From Pararhizobium capsulatum DSM 1112 (GTDB lineage: Bacteria > Pseudomonadota > Alphaproteobacteria > Rhizobiales > Rhizobiaceae), in assembly GCF_030814475.1 (NCBI RefSeq), contig NZ_JAUSVF010000002.1, forward strand, positions 124,001 through 188,000: DNA of 64,000 bases, in the 5' to 3' direction. The first letter of the stretch is position 1, and each line of letters begins with the position of its first letter. The position numbers and the translations under genes were made by a program. Of the stretch, positions 1 through 8,646 are shown piece by piece. A model generated the notes under the pieces. That model made no database searches and was not told where the DNA came from. It saw only the letters and a program-made list of their open reading frames with translations.

Positions 1-1270
1 GGAACTGTCGCTGATCCCCGATCTGAGCGTCGCCGACAATATCAGCATCTCCGATCCACCGCGTCGCTTTGGCCTGATCGATCGCCGGAGACAGCGTGTC
101 GTCGCTGAAGAAGCCCTCGCCCGCGCGGGCGCCGAGGACGTTCACCCCCGCGCACTGGTCAAGGATCTGCCGCTATCGCGGCGGCAACTGGTCGAGATCG
201 CAAAGGCGCTGGCCTGGAAGCCGCGGATCCTGATTCTCGATGAGGGCACGTCCGCCCTCACCGCCACCGACGTCACCAAGGTATTTTCCGTGCTGAAACG
301 GCTACGTTCGGAAGGCTTGGCTCTTCTCTACATCTCCCATCGGATGCACGAGATCACCGAACTCGCTGACCAGTGTACCGTGTTCCGCAACGGCCGCAAC
401 GTATTGAGTTTCGCGGCCGGCACACGCAGCGACGGCGAGATCGTCGAGATGATGATTGGCCGTGAATACAGCAGCGCCTTTCCGCCCAAGCCAAGCCTAC
501 CGAAAGACGGAGCGCCACCTGCGCTCGAATGCCGTAACCTCGGCTGGACCGATAGTCTGCGCGATATCTCGTTCACCGTCGGCAAAGGCGAGGTCGTCGG
601 CCTTGGCGGTCTCGATGGACAGGGACAGCGCGAACTGCTGCTTGCTTTGTTCGGCGTCCTGCGCGGCACGACAGGCTCCATCCTCGTTGATGGAAAACCC
701 GCTAGCCTAGAAAGCCCCGAAGCGGCGAGCGCCCACGAGGTCGGCATGGCGCTGATCCCTGAAGACCGCAAGACTGAAGGTCTGATGCTGCCGATGACGG
801 TGCGGGAAAACCTCTCTTTTTCTGTGCTCGACAAGATATCCAACTGCGGGATCATAGACCGCAATAGGGAAGCATTGCTGATTGACGAAATGGTAAAGGT
901 GCTTGCCATCAAGACCGATGGCCTGGATATCCCTGTCGGGGCGCTTTCCGGCGGCAACCAGCAGAAGGTGGTCATCGCCAAATGGCTGATGCGCAAGCCT
1001 CGGATCATCCTTCTCAACGACCCAACACGCGGTATCGACGTAGGCACGAAGCATGAAATCTATCAGCTGCTGCGCCGCCTTGCGGAAGCGGGTGCCGCCA
1101 TCCTGTTTTATTCTACGGATTATGACGAGCTCATCGGTTGTTGCGACCGCGTGCTGGTTCTTTATGGCGGTGGCATCGCACGCGAGCTGACAGGCGACGG
1201 CATCACCCAACATGCGCTGATCGCTAGCGCCCACAACGTCGAGGACAAGAAGATGGAGACTGCCGCGTGA
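1..1270 (+). CDS. Sugar-type ABC transporter ATP-binding protein (5' truncated by window)
   Basis: The reading frame is open from the window edge (codons in phase with base 2), so the protein starts upstream; about 422 residues are visible. This is a tandem two-ATPase-domain protein of the ribose/galactose/xylose (RbsA/MglA) importer class. The first domain retains a Walker B run ILILDEGTSAL and an H-loop LLYISHR. The second has a degenerate Walker A (GLGGLDGQGQRELL), a good signature LSGGNQQKV and the typical altered Walker B LLNDPTRGIDVG, as is usual in this family. It would sit on the inner face of the membrane and power uptake through the two permeases that follow. Its stop overlaps the next start by 4 bases (GTGA). 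The substrate cannot be told from the sequence, and the binding protein is not in the window. Confidence 0.93.
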   Translation, partial: ELSLIPDLSVADNISISDPPRRFGLIDRRRQRVVAEEALARAGAEDVHPRALVKDLPLSRRQLVEIAKALAWKPRILILDEGTSALTATDVTKVFSVLKRLRSEGLALLYISHRMHEITELADQCTVFRNGRNVLSFAAGTRSDGEIVEMMIGREYSSAFPPKPSLPKDGAPPALECRNLGWTDSLRDISFTVGKGEVVGLGGLDGQGQRELLLALFGVLRGTTGSILVDGKPASLESPEAASAHEVGMALIPEDRKTEGLMLPMTVRENLSFSVLDKISNCGIIDRNREALLIDEMVKVLAIKTDGLDIPVGALSGGNQQKVVIAKWLMRKPRIILLNDPTRGIDVGTKHEIYQLLRRLAEAGAAILFYSTDYDELIGCCDRVLVLYGGGIARELTGDGITQHALIASAHNVEDKKMETAA

Positions 1271-2247
1271 GCGAGTGGCGTTACTGGCTGAACGAACACC
1301 GCGGCGTGCTGATGGCGGTCGGCATTTTCCTGGTTATGTTCATTATCTACGTTTCCAACCATCCGGCGGGATTAACAGCCAATGTGGTTCAGACGGCCGC
1401 TAACAAAGGCGTATTGCTGGCCTTCGTCGCTATGGCGCAGACGCTGGTGGTGATTACCGCCGGAATCGACCTTTCAGTTGGCATGGTATTCATCCTGACT
1501 AACGCGCTGGCCTCATGGCTGGTGGTCGGTACGCCGCTTGAGACCAGCTTGGGCGTCGTTGCCGTTCTTGCAACCGGCCTTGCCTGCGGAGCGGTGAACG
1601 GGTTGATTGTCATCTATGGTCGCCTGCAGCCGATCGTCGCCACCATTGCCACCGGCGCCGTGTTCTTCGGCATCGCCCTGCTGCTCAGACCCTATCCCGG
1701 CGGTTCGGTCAATGAAGACCTTGCCGACATGATGACCGGACGGGTGCTCGGCGTGGTGCCGTCTAGCCTCGTCGCCCTTGTTATTGTCGTCGCCGTGGTG
1801 TGGGTGCCGTTTAGGCGATCCACTATCGGAAGGGCTGCCTACGCCTCTGGCTCGTCGGAGGTCGCCGCCTATATGTCCGGCGTCCCCATTCGTCGCGCAA
1901 AATTCACGGCTTACATGCTGTCAGGCCTGCTCGCATCGATTGGCGGTCTGTTTCTCACCTTCTTCACCTATACCGGCGAGGCAGCGCTCGCCAGTGGCAA
2001 CGCCTATACGCTGTTCTCGATCGCCTCAGTGGTGCTGGGCGGCGTCTCGTTGTTCGGCGGCAGGGGAAGCGCCATCGGAGCGATCTTCGGCGCGCTCGCC
2101 TTTCGCACCATCGGCGATCTGCTTTTTGTCTTCGATTTTGATCCGCTCTGGCAGCCGCTGTTCCAGGGTGTGGTATTGTTGGTTGCCGTCAGTCTCGGCG
2201 CGTTCGGATTGTTTCGCGTCCGCAACCGTCTGGAGTGGTTTGGATGA
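1267..2247 (+). CDS. Sugar-type ABC transporter permease 1 (RbsC/AraH family)
   Basis: A 326-residue, very hydrophobic protein with about eight to ten membrane segments, typical of the BPD_transp_2 permeases that pair with RbsA-like ATPases. The family hallmark region is visible near the N-terminus, TAGIDLSVGMVF, where the GIDLSVG motif follows the second or third membrane segment. A late segment reads VVLGGVSLFGGRGSAIGAIFGA, also characteristic. It starts with GTG at 1267, overlapping the ATPase stop, and its own stop overlaps the start of the second permease (ATGA at 2244), so the three genes are translationally coupled. It probably forms a heterodimeric channel with the next gene product. 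Confidence 0.93.
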   Translation: MSEWRYWLNEHRGVLMAVGIFLVMFIIYVSNHPAGLTANVVQTAANKGVLLAFVAMAQTLVVITAGIDLSVGMVFILTNALASWLVVGTPLETSLGVVAVLATGLACGAVNGLIVIYGRLQPIVATIATGAVFFGIALLLRPYPGGSVNEDLADMMTGRVLGVVPSSLVALVIVVAVVWVPFRRSTIGRAAYASGSSEVAAYMSGVPIRRAKFTAYMLSGLLASIGGLFLTFFTYTGEAALASGNAYTLFSIASVVLGGVSLFGGRGSAIGAIFGALAFRTIGDLLFVFDFDPLWQPLFQGVVLLVAVSLGAFGLFRVRNRLEWFG

Positions 2248-3227
2248 GCGACGCAACGCGAGAACCGCCGATGACCCCTCCGAAATTCCTGCGGCGTCTC
2301 GATCCGGCCATATCGACCGCGTTCGCGTGTATCATCCTTCTCCTGGCGATTGGCAGCTTCTATTCGACGAGCTTCCTGTCGCCGGAATATCTGCTGCAGC
2401 AGTTGAAGGTCGCGTCCTTCCTCGGCGTTATCGCCACGGGAATGATGATCGTCATCCTGCTCGGCCAGATCGACCTCTCGGTTCCGTGGGCTGTGGCCGT
2501 CGGCGGAATGATGGCATGCGCGGCCGCAGCCTATGGCCCCACAGGGGAAATCCTCGCCATTCCCTTCGGCATTCTCTGTGGCATGGTGATCGGGCTCGCC
2601 AACGGCATTGGGGTCGCCTATCTGCGCATCCCGTCGATGATCATCACGCTGGCGACCAACGCTGTCGCGCAAGGGCTGATGGTGGTCTATACCGGCGGCT
2701 TCTCGCCGCAGGATTCCGCTACATCGGCTATGCGCTATCTGGCGACCGGTTTTCTCTTGCCGGGCGTACCCAACGCCGTACTGATTTGGGTAGTCGTCGG
2801 TGCGGCGGCGGTCTTCGTGCTGACACGTACGACCTTCGGCCGTTGCGTCTACGGTATCGGCAACCGGGAGAGAGCAGCCTATCTCTCTGGCATCAACACC
2901 CGCAGGATCGTCCTGATCGCCTTTGTTGTCTCCGGAGCACTCAGCGCTTTCGGCGGCACTCTGCTAGCCGGCTACGCCTCGAAGGCCGCGCAATCAATGG
3001 GAGACACCTACCTGCTGCCCTCGATCGCCGCAGTCGTCCTGGGAGGTACATCGATCCTTGGCGGCAAGGGCTCCTATCTCGGGACAGTCGCAGGCGTGAT
3101 CCTCATCACCCTCCTGCAATCGATCCTGTCCGTCATGCAAATGCCAGAAGCCGGGCGACAGATCATCTACGGCGTCGTCATCATCGCCATGCTGCTGCTC
3201 TATGGCCGCAGTCCAGCAAATCGTTAA
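2244..3227 (+). CDS. Sugar-type ABC transporter permease 2 (RbsC/AraH family)
   Basis: A 327-residue polytopic membrane protein, paralogous to the preceding permease. The matching hallmark is LLGQIDLSVPWAVAVGG and the C-terminal signature is VVLGGTSILGGKGSYLG. The ATG at 2244 is chosen over an upstream in-frame GTG at 2235 because it overlaps the previous stop as ATGA, the usual arrangement in this operon. Two different permeases with one double ATPase suggest a heterodimeric channel. The operon ends here; the next 363 bases up to the converging dehydrogenase gene contain a dispersed palindromic repeat and no further gene. Confidence 0.93.
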   Translation: MSDATREPPMTPPKFLRRLDPAISTAFACIILLLAIGSFYSTSFLSPEYLLQQLKVASFLGVIATGMMIVILLGQIDLSVPWAVAVGGMMACAAAAYGPTGEILAIPFGILCGMVIGLANGIGVAYLRIPSMIITLATNAVAQGLMVVYTGGFSPQDSATSAMRYLATGFLLPGVPNAVLIWVVVGAAAVFVLTRTTFGRCVYGIGNRERAAYLSGINTRRIVLIAFVVSGALSAFGGTLLAGYASKAAQSMGDTYLLPSIAAVVLGGTSILGGKGSYLGTVAGVILITLLQSILSVMQMPEAGRQIIYGVVIIAMLLLYGRSPANR

Positions 3228-3367
3228 CTGTATCGTGGCCGTTGTCCGCCTTTTCGGACGCGAGATAGAGCAAATTCCACCTCGGTTTCAAAGTGGGCGG
3301 AAATGGACGGTCTTCGAATGTAAGAAATTATCCATATAGGCGGAAGGCCTTGAGGTGAGCCTATAGA

Positions 3368-3460
3368 GATGTCTGGTTCAGACTGAACCAGACATCCTCT
3401 AGATTCTTTTGCGTCCGTTTGTCTTTTCGGGAAAACCGGTTCCCATTTTTCCTGACAAAC
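3368..3460. repeat. Dispersed palindrome-headed intergenic repeat, copy A
   Basis: It begins with a perfect 14-base inverted repeat around one base (GATGTCTGGTTCAG, A, then its complement; 3368-3396), followed by a T-rich stretch and GGGAAAACCGGTTCCC (itself a palindrome) and TTTTTCCTGA. The same order of elements recurs at 6660-6754. This is a non-coding repeat of the kind scattered through Rhizobiaceae intergenic regions. It lies between converging genes and its head could also act as a bidirectional transcription stop. Confidence 0.7.
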
Positions 3461-3590
3461 TATAGCACACAGGAAGGGACGTTTCGCACGTCTTTGTAGC
3501 GCGCTTATATGTTGTCGCCTATAGCCACCCCACCCGCGCCAGGCAAAGATCAGACAATAGCGCAAACGGAACTTCACGGATGTCCTTGCT

Positions 3591-4580
3591 TCAACCGCCG
3601 AACATTCCATCCAGCTCGTCTTCGATATGAATGCGGATGATATCGTCGAAGCTGGTTTCCGCTGCGAACCCGAGCGCCCTGGCGCGTTCCGTATCAAAAT
3701 CAGAAGGCCAGCCAGAGACGATCTTCTGAACAACAGGATCCGGCTGCCGGCGGATTAGGGCCGTGGCTCTGGCACCAGCAACCCTCTCGAGTGCGGCGAG
3801 CTGCTCACCCACCATTGCACACAGACCAGGCATCATTAGGTTTCGCCGCGTGCCCAACAGCGAGAGGTCCAGTCTGGCGGCGTGAACGAAGAAGCCGACG
3901 GCCGACCGCGGGCTGGCAAACCAGTGCCGCACATTTACATCGACGGGAAGGATGGCCTCCTTGCCGACCAGTGGCTCCCGCAGAATATTCGAGAAGAAAC
4001 TCGAAGCGGCTTTGTTGGGTGCACCCGGCCGAATGCAGATGGTCGGTAGACGGATACCGATACCGTCAAAAATGCCGCGCCGGGAATAGTCGGCAAGAAG
4101 CAGCTCCGCGATTGCCTTTTGCGTACCGTAGCTGGTGAGCGGTGTCGTGAAGAACTCGTCGCCGATCCGTTCGGGGAACGGCGCTCCGAAGACGGCAACC
4201 GAGGATGCAAAGACAAGACGCGGTACATAGGGTGCCTTCTGCCCTTCTTTACGGATCGCCTCGAAGAGGGCCCTCGTTCCATCCATATTGACCCGATATC
4301 CCTTGTCAAAATCCGACTCCGCTTCGCCAGACACCACCGCTGCAAGATGAAAGATCACATCCGGTCGGGCGGCGATCAGCGTTTCGGCCGCGCCGGGAAC
4401 AACAAGATCAACCTGCCCGCAGTTTGCGATGTCGGAAAGCGCAGCTGGCGGAATAGGTTCGATCACGTCTACAATGGTAAGCGCTTCGATTGGTTCGCCG
4501 AGAACATCCAGTTGTCCGGCGATCCGGTCCAAAAGCTTGCCGCCGATCATGCCTGCAGCGCCAACGACGAGTATATGCAT
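3591..4580 (-). CDS. denD: NAD-dependent epimerase/dehydratase, D-erythronate dehydrogenase-like
   Basis: A 329-residue extended short-chain dehydrogenase. The N-terminal Rossmann motif is GAAGMIGG at residues 8-15, followed by an acidic cofactor-binding turn (TIVDVIEP). The catalytic Tyr/Lys pair is in YGTQKAIAE near the middle, and there is a conserved NMDGTRALFEA segment. Length and the RLPTICIRPGAPNKAASSF stretch resemble DenD-type D-erythronate dehydrogenases, which make 2-oxo-tetronate; this assignment is from memory of the family and is tentative. A sugar ABC importer converges on it from the left, so a role in sugar-acid catabolism fits, but the two units are transcribed towards each other and are not one operon. 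Confidence 0.75.
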   Translation of the reverse strand: MHILVVGAAGMIGGKLLDRIAGQLDVLGEPIEALTIVDVIEPIPPAALSDIANCGQVDLVVPGAAETLIAARPDVIFHLAAVVSGEAESDFDKGYRVNMDGTRALFEAIRKEGQKAPYVPRLVFASSVAVFGAPFPERIGDEFFTTPLTSYGTQKAIAELLLADYSRRGIFDGIGIRLPTICIRPGAPNKAASSFFSNILREPLVGKEAILPVDVNVRHWFASPRSAVGFFVHAARLDLSLLGTRRNLMMPGLCAMVGEQLAALERVAGARATALIRRQPDPVVQKIVSGWPSDFDTERARALGFAAETSFDDIIRIHIEDELDGMFGG

Positions 4581-4784
4581 TTGAATTCACCTTCTTGATT
4601 GGTTGCATTCACCGTCGACTTCTTGGAGCGGTCGCTTTCACTATCAGGTGTGCCTAAACACGAATATCTGCGCAACCACAGCGTTCGTTGATCAATCGAT
4701 AGATCATGTCCTGCAAAGATTGGGTTGACCACCGTCGACGGCAGGACGACAGTTGTACCGAGCAGAAATGCAGGAGAAAAATCA

Positions 4785-5090
4785 ATGAACGAGACAGGCA
4801 GTTGGCGTTCCATGGCAAAGGCACCGAAAGACGGTAGCCGGATCTTAGTCACAATCCGCTCCTCCGAACAGGGGCCGGCAGAAGTCGATCTCGCGTACTG
4901 GTCAAACGGTGATCAGTTTGGAGGAGAAGGCTGGCGCGCCGCTGATTCCTCGCCTGGACAGATCTTTGAATATGCGGAGCCGGAATTGAAATGCTGGATG
5001 CCGATGCCCTCGGCCGACCTCAATCGCCTCTCGACGCCCTCCCCTTGGGAAGGCAGCGACGCTCAGCAGTTCGACGGGTCAGGCATTTAA
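4785..5090 (+). CDS. Small conserved hypothetical protein
   Basis: A 101-residue soluble protein. The ATG at 4785 is preferred over an upstream in-frame ATG at 4725 because a clear ribosome site, CAGGAGA, lies at 4771-4777, and because the peptide becomes compact from here (MNETGSWRSMAKAPKDG). The pattern 'WR-M-x-AP-KDG-xxILV ... V-xx-AYW ... GWRA' resembles small DUF551-like proteins that begin with a W-x-x-(M/I)xxAPKDG motif and are common in rhizobia and their phages. It has no signal peptide or membrane segment. Function is unknown, and its neighbours give no clue. Confidence 0.6.
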   Translation: MNETGSWRSMAKAPKDGSRILVTIRSSEQGPAEVDLAYWSNGDQFGGEGWRAADSSPGQIFEYAEPELKCWMPMPSADLNRLSTPSPWEGSDAQQFDGSGI

Positions 5091-5598
5091 GCGCGCGCGC
5101 CAAATAGCTCCAGACTTCCCGTTCTCCAGAAGACGCAAGCCACACGACGGCAAGCCGGTCTATAGAAATAAGTATATCGTCTGTGCAGTTTTGTCTATCA
5201 GAGAACAGAAAACCGCACCGCCCGTTTCAATTCAGTAATGACCGATAAACTTGGCTTATCATTCGTCATCCTCGGAAGGCGAAAAATTGGCTCTCTCGTC
5301 GAGCAGAATGCGGAAAACCATAGCCTCCTGCGCTCTGCGGCGTCATATAGCACGTTTTCTCGCTGTCCTGTCTCGGGTTTCGGTGCAAGAACGCCCACAA
5401 AACCAGGGTTTCGTGAGCTGGCAAGGCACTGCCGCAATCTTAAACGGAACGGCCGTTTTGACGCTCAAAGCCCTCCCACCTCGTTCGGCATCCGGCATTC
5501 AATCCGGCCGAGCGGGTTTCACCTGACGATCCTAGCGAACGAGGCGTTAAAAAAGTTAAGCACTGGAACGCAGCGACCGAACTTGTCGAGGGCCAGTC
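5091..5598. other. Intergenic stretch without a supported gene
   Basis: Some 508 bases separate the small hypothetical gene from the 3' end of the aminopeptidase. Short open frames exist on both strands but have no ribosome site, no family resemblance and overlap one another. No clear promoter, RNA or repeat could be recognised. Confidence 0.5.
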
Positions 5599-6633
5599 TC
5601 AGCGCATTTCGTCTGCCAACCAGTCGGCAAGCGAGCGACGTGTGCGGCCGGAGCGGCCGGTCATTGTTTCTGCGGAGCAAAGCGAATTGAGGATCGCTTC
5701 CTGCGTGGCCTCGGTTGCTGCACGGAAAAGCAGGTCGATCCGGTCTTCATTAAGCGCCGTCTGGGGAATGAAATCGCGATTTTCGTCGTGATCAATACGG
5801 ATAGCCGTGCTGAAGCCGATTGCGATATCGCCGCTTCCATGGCCCCAGAAGGCACCGAGCCGGGCGATCCCGGCGCCGCAGCGGCGTGTTACCCGCCCGA
5901 GCTGGCGCTGTTCCATCGGCACATCCGTCGCGAGGACGATCATGATCGAGCCCTTTTCCGGCTCCTTGCCACCCCGCGGGTCAGCCCTTCGTCCATCCGG
6001 CAGGACGAGATCGCCCGCGCGACCAAAGTTGGAAAGAACCAGAACACCCAGATGGAATTCGCGTTTGTCGAGCCGCAACAGGCGAGAGGACGTGCCAATA
6101 CCGCCCTTGAAGCCGAAGCAGCTCATGCCGGTTCCGGCCCCGACATTGCCCTCGGAGACGTCCCCGTCTGTGGCGTTGGCCAGCGCGATACGAACGTGTT
6201 CCTCGGCAATGGAAAGCGCCTGGATGTCGTTGAGGGGGCCATCATTACACTCCCCCACCACGGGATTGACGGTGGATGTCTCCCGGCCGATGTCAGGGTT
6301 GGCGGCAACAGCGTCACGGATCAGCGCCGTTGCGCAGGTCCCGACCGAGAGCGTGTTGGTCAGAACAATCGGCGTTTCCAGCGTGCCGAGCTCCTTCACC
6401 TGCACCAGGCCAACCGACTTGCCAAAACCGTTGATGACATCACACGCCGCAAGAACCTTGCTGCGAAACATGTTTCCGCCATGGGGAAGGATAGCGGTCA
6501 CGCCCGTGTTGACGTCACCATCTTTCAGCGTGCAATGCCCGACACGCACGCCCGGCACGTCGGTAATCGCATTCTTCGCGCCGGTCGGCAGAATGCCGCA
6601 GCCAAGTCCAAACTTCCGCGCCGCCATAGACAT
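5599..6633 (-). CDS. P1 family (DmpA-type) self-processing aminopeptidase
   Basis: A 344-residue member of the Ntn-hydrolase S58 family (DmpA, BapA), enzymes that remove N-terminal L- or D-amino acids or beta-amino acids from peptides. The precursor cuts itself before a serine, which becomes the N-terminal nucleophile. That Gly-Ser junction is visible as KGSIMIVLATD (Ser about residue 229 from this start), and the upstream GAGTGMSCFGFKGGIGTSSR and downstream GSGDIAIGFSTA segments are family signatures. The ATG at 6633 is chosen because GGGAGG lies 10 bases upstream; an in-frame ATG (6642) and TTG (6651) are alternatives. There is no signal peptide, so it should be cytoplasmic. The adjacent amino-acid importer and D-amino-acid transaminase suggest use of D-containing peptides. 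Confidence 0.9.
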   Translation of the reverse strand: MSMAARKFGLGCGILPTGAKNAITDVPGVRVGHCTLKDGDVNTGVTAILPHGGNMFRSKVLAACDVINGFGKSVGLVQVKELGTLETPIVLTNTLSVGTCATALIRDAVAANPDIGRETSTVNPVVGECNDGPLNDIQALSIAEEHVRIALANATDGDVSEGNVGAGTGMSCFGFKGGIGTSSRLLRLDKREFHLGVLVLSNFGRAGDLVLPDGRRADPRGGKEPEKGSIMIVLATDVPMEQRQLGRVTRRCGAGIARLGAFWGHGSGDIAIGFSTAIRIDHDENRDFIPQTALNEDRIDLLFRAATEATQEAILNSLCSAETMTGRSGRTRRSLADWLADEMR

Positions 6634-6659
6634 GACATTCATCCCTCCCAAGCCGCGAG

Positions 6660-6754
6660 GATGTCTGCTTCAGATTGAACCAGACATCCTAGATACTCTT
6701 TTGTTTTCGTTTGATTGTTCTGGAACAGCTGGCTTCCATTTTTCCCTGATGAAC
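6660..6754. repeat. Dispersed palindrome-headed intergenic repeat, copy B
   Basis: This is the second copy of the element at 3368-3460, with the same order: an inverted-repeat head (GATGTCTGCTTCAG paired with TTGAACCAGACATC, one mismatch pair), a TCTTTTG-containing T-rich stretch, then a degenerate copy of the GGTTCCC/TTTTTCC tail. It fills the gap between the aminopeptidase start and the ABC ATPase stop, so it lies within what would otherwise be a single operon and could attenuate or stabilise its transcript. Confidence 0.7.
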
Positions 6755-6755
6755 T

Positions 6756-7499
6756 TTACATCCGCCCCGCCTCGATGATCCGCTTGAGGAAAGCGCGTGT
6801 GCGCTCGCCCTCAGGATTGCCGAAGATCTGCGATGGTGGCCCCTGTTCGTAGACCACCCCGCTCTGCAGGAAGCACACCTTGTCGGCAACCTCCCGCGCA
6901 AAGCCCATTTCATGGGTGGCAAGCACCATGGTCATGCCCTTTTTGGCAAGATCACGCACGATGTCCAGCACTTCCGAGACAAGCTCCGGATCGAGCGCCG
7001 AGGTGATCTCGTCCAGAAGCAAAAGCGTCGGGTCCATCATAAGCGCGCGTACGATCGCCACCCGCTGTTGCTGGCCGCCCGAAAGGCGGTCCGGATATTC
7101 ATTGGACTTGTGATCGAGACCGATACGGGCAAGAAGCCCCCTCCCCTTCTCAATCGCCGCTGTTTTGTGCATCCCCAGCACCTTGATCGGGGCCAACGTG
7201 ACGTTTTCCATCACGGTCATGTGCGGAAAGAGATTAAACCCCTGGAAGACGATGCCGATTTCGCGCCGGAGCGCATCAAGATCGACGCCTGGGCCGGTCA
7301 CACGGTCCCCATGCAGCCGGATTTCGCCTTCGCTGATCGTTTCCAACCGGTTGATGCAGCGAAGCAACGTGGATTTTCCGCAGCCGGACGGGCCGATGAG
7401 GCAGACAACCTCATGTTCCTCGATATCCAGGGTGATACCGGACAGGACTTCCAGCGTTCCGTAGCGTTTATACGCCTTGTCGATTTCGACGAGTGCCAT
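6756..7499 (-). CDS. Polar amino-acid ABC transporter ATP-binding protein (GlnQ/HisP type)
   Basis: A 247-residue single-domain ABC ATPase of the polar amino-acid uptake class. It carries Walker A GPSGCGKST near residue 37, signature LSGGQQQRV, Walker B LLLLDEITSALDPE and the H-loop LATHEMGFAREVAD. The GxNLFPHxTVxENVTLAP segment is typical of glutamine/histidine/arginine transporters. It is the third gene of a co-directional set (binding protein, permease, ATPase), lying 24 bases downstream of the permease. It would drive uptake of the amino acid or small peptide product handled by the neighbouring aminopeptidase and transaminase. Confidence 0.95.
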   Translation of the reverse strand: MALVEIDKAYKRYGTLEVLSGITLDIEEHEVVCLIGPSGCGKSTLLRCINRLETISEGEIRLHGDRVTGPGVDLDALRREIGIVFQGFNLFPHMTVMENVTLAPIKVLGMHKTAAIEKGRGLLARIGLDHKSNEYPDRLSGGQQQRVAIVRALMMDPTLLLLDEITSALDPELVSEVLDIVRDLAKKGMTMVLATHEMGFAREVADKVCFLQSGVVYEQGPPSQIFGNPEGERTRAFLKRIIEAGRM

Positions 7500-7523
7500 T
7501 GATGAAATTCCTTAGCCGCGGGG

Positions 7524-8633
7524 TCACATTCCCGATCGCATCTTGCGCCGGTCACGCTCGATCAGCCGATCAACGAAGCGGGCCTGCGGGATGGTGATCA
7601 GGATGAAAATGATCGCGACCGTGGTCACGGCGGAGAGGTTGAAGTAGTTGCTGGCAATGATCTTCGACTGGTTGAAGGCGTCGATCGTACCGATGATGGC
7701 GACCAGGGCAGTGTCCTTCTGCAGACTGATGCAGTTGTTCATCAGCGACGGAACAATGCCCCGCACGGCCTGTGGGACTACGACGTAGCGCATCGTCCTG
7801 AAATAGGAGAGCCCAAGGGATCGGGCCGCCGCGATCTGGCTTGGATGCACGCTCTCGATACCGGCACGGTAGACCTCGGACGTATAGGCGCCGTAGGTCA
7901 GCGTCAGCGCGATGATCGCATAGGCGTTGGACGACAGGTCTTTCAGGATCGGCAGTCCGGTCAGGGGAAGACCGAAGCCGATCAGATAGATGGTGATGAT
8001 GGCCGGAAGCCCGCGGAAAAGATCACCGTAGATGATCGCGATCATGCGGATCGGACGCCCGGCATCCCCCGGCAAGGTTCGGGCAATGGCGACGACCAGT
8101 GCCCAGATGAGGATCAGGATCACCGACACGACGAAGATGAAGATATTCGTGCCGAAGGCCTTCAAAACCGTGGCGGACGATTTAGCAATCAGCGCCACGT
8201 CGAAAAAGGTACGGCTAACGGCGGCGTCATTGACCACCAGAAACCAGGCGAAAACGCAAATGATCAGAAGCGCTGCGGAATAGGATATGGCCTTCCAGGA
8301 AGCATCCGAGGCCTTCGCGCCGAAGGCCCGCCCGAGGTAAATATCCTTTTCTTTTGATGACTTTAGCGATTGAAGCAAAGCATAGCTGGCGATGGCGACG
8401 GCAAACAGCGGCAGAACAGTCGCAACCAGCGCGCCGATGCTCGAGGGCAGAGTGTCCCACCCGTGTGCAATCACGTAGGACCAGATGGAGTGGGCGGTAA
8501 AGGCAACCGCAAGGAGGGTAGCGAAGGCAAAAAGGAAGGCAAACAGCGAGCGCCCGGCATGGGCGCGGACCTGGTTGCGAGCGCGCCAGTTGCTGGCGCG
8601 CTCTCCCCTGGCTTCAGGAGCCGAGATGGTCAT
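7524..8633 (-). CDS. Polar amino-acid ABC transporter permease (HisM/GlnP type)
   Basis: A 369-residue inner-membrane protein. The C-terminal 220 residues are a standard His/Glu/Gln/Arg permease domain, with the EAA-type loop visible as AARSLGLSYFRTMRYVVVPQAVRGIVPSL. The N-terminal 140 residues add three or so extra membrane segments, longer than the usual 220-240-residue family members but seen in some rhizobial versions. The start at 8633 was preferred over an upstream codon at 8717 because that would overlap the binding-protein gene and add a non-hydrophobic leader. A single permease gene implies a homodimeric channel. Confidence 0.93.
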   Translation of the reverse strand: MTISAPEARGERASNWRARNQVRAHAGRSLFAFLFAFATLLAVAFTAHSIWSYVIAHGWDTLPSSIGALVATVLPLFAVAIASYALLQSLKSSKEKDIYLGRAFGAKASDASWKAISYSAALLIICVFAWFLVVNDAAVSRTFFDVALIAKSSATVLKAFGTNIFIFVVSVILILIWALVVAIARTLPGDAGRPIRMIAIIYGDLFRGLPAIITIYLIGFGLPLTGLPILKDLSSNAYAIIALTLTYGAYTSEVYRAGIESVHPSQIAAARSLGLSYFRTMRYVVVPQAVRGIVPSLMNNCISLQKDTALVAIIGTIDAFNQSKIIASNYFNLSAVTTVAIIFILITIPQARFVDRLIERDRRKMRSGM

Positions 8634-8646
8634 AAGGCTTCCCCGC

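Noticed and set aside
5238..5690. Two overlapping plus-strand frames of 91 and 150 codons
   Set aside because: No ribosome site, low-complexity translation and overlap with the aminopeptidase 3' end; no family resemblance.
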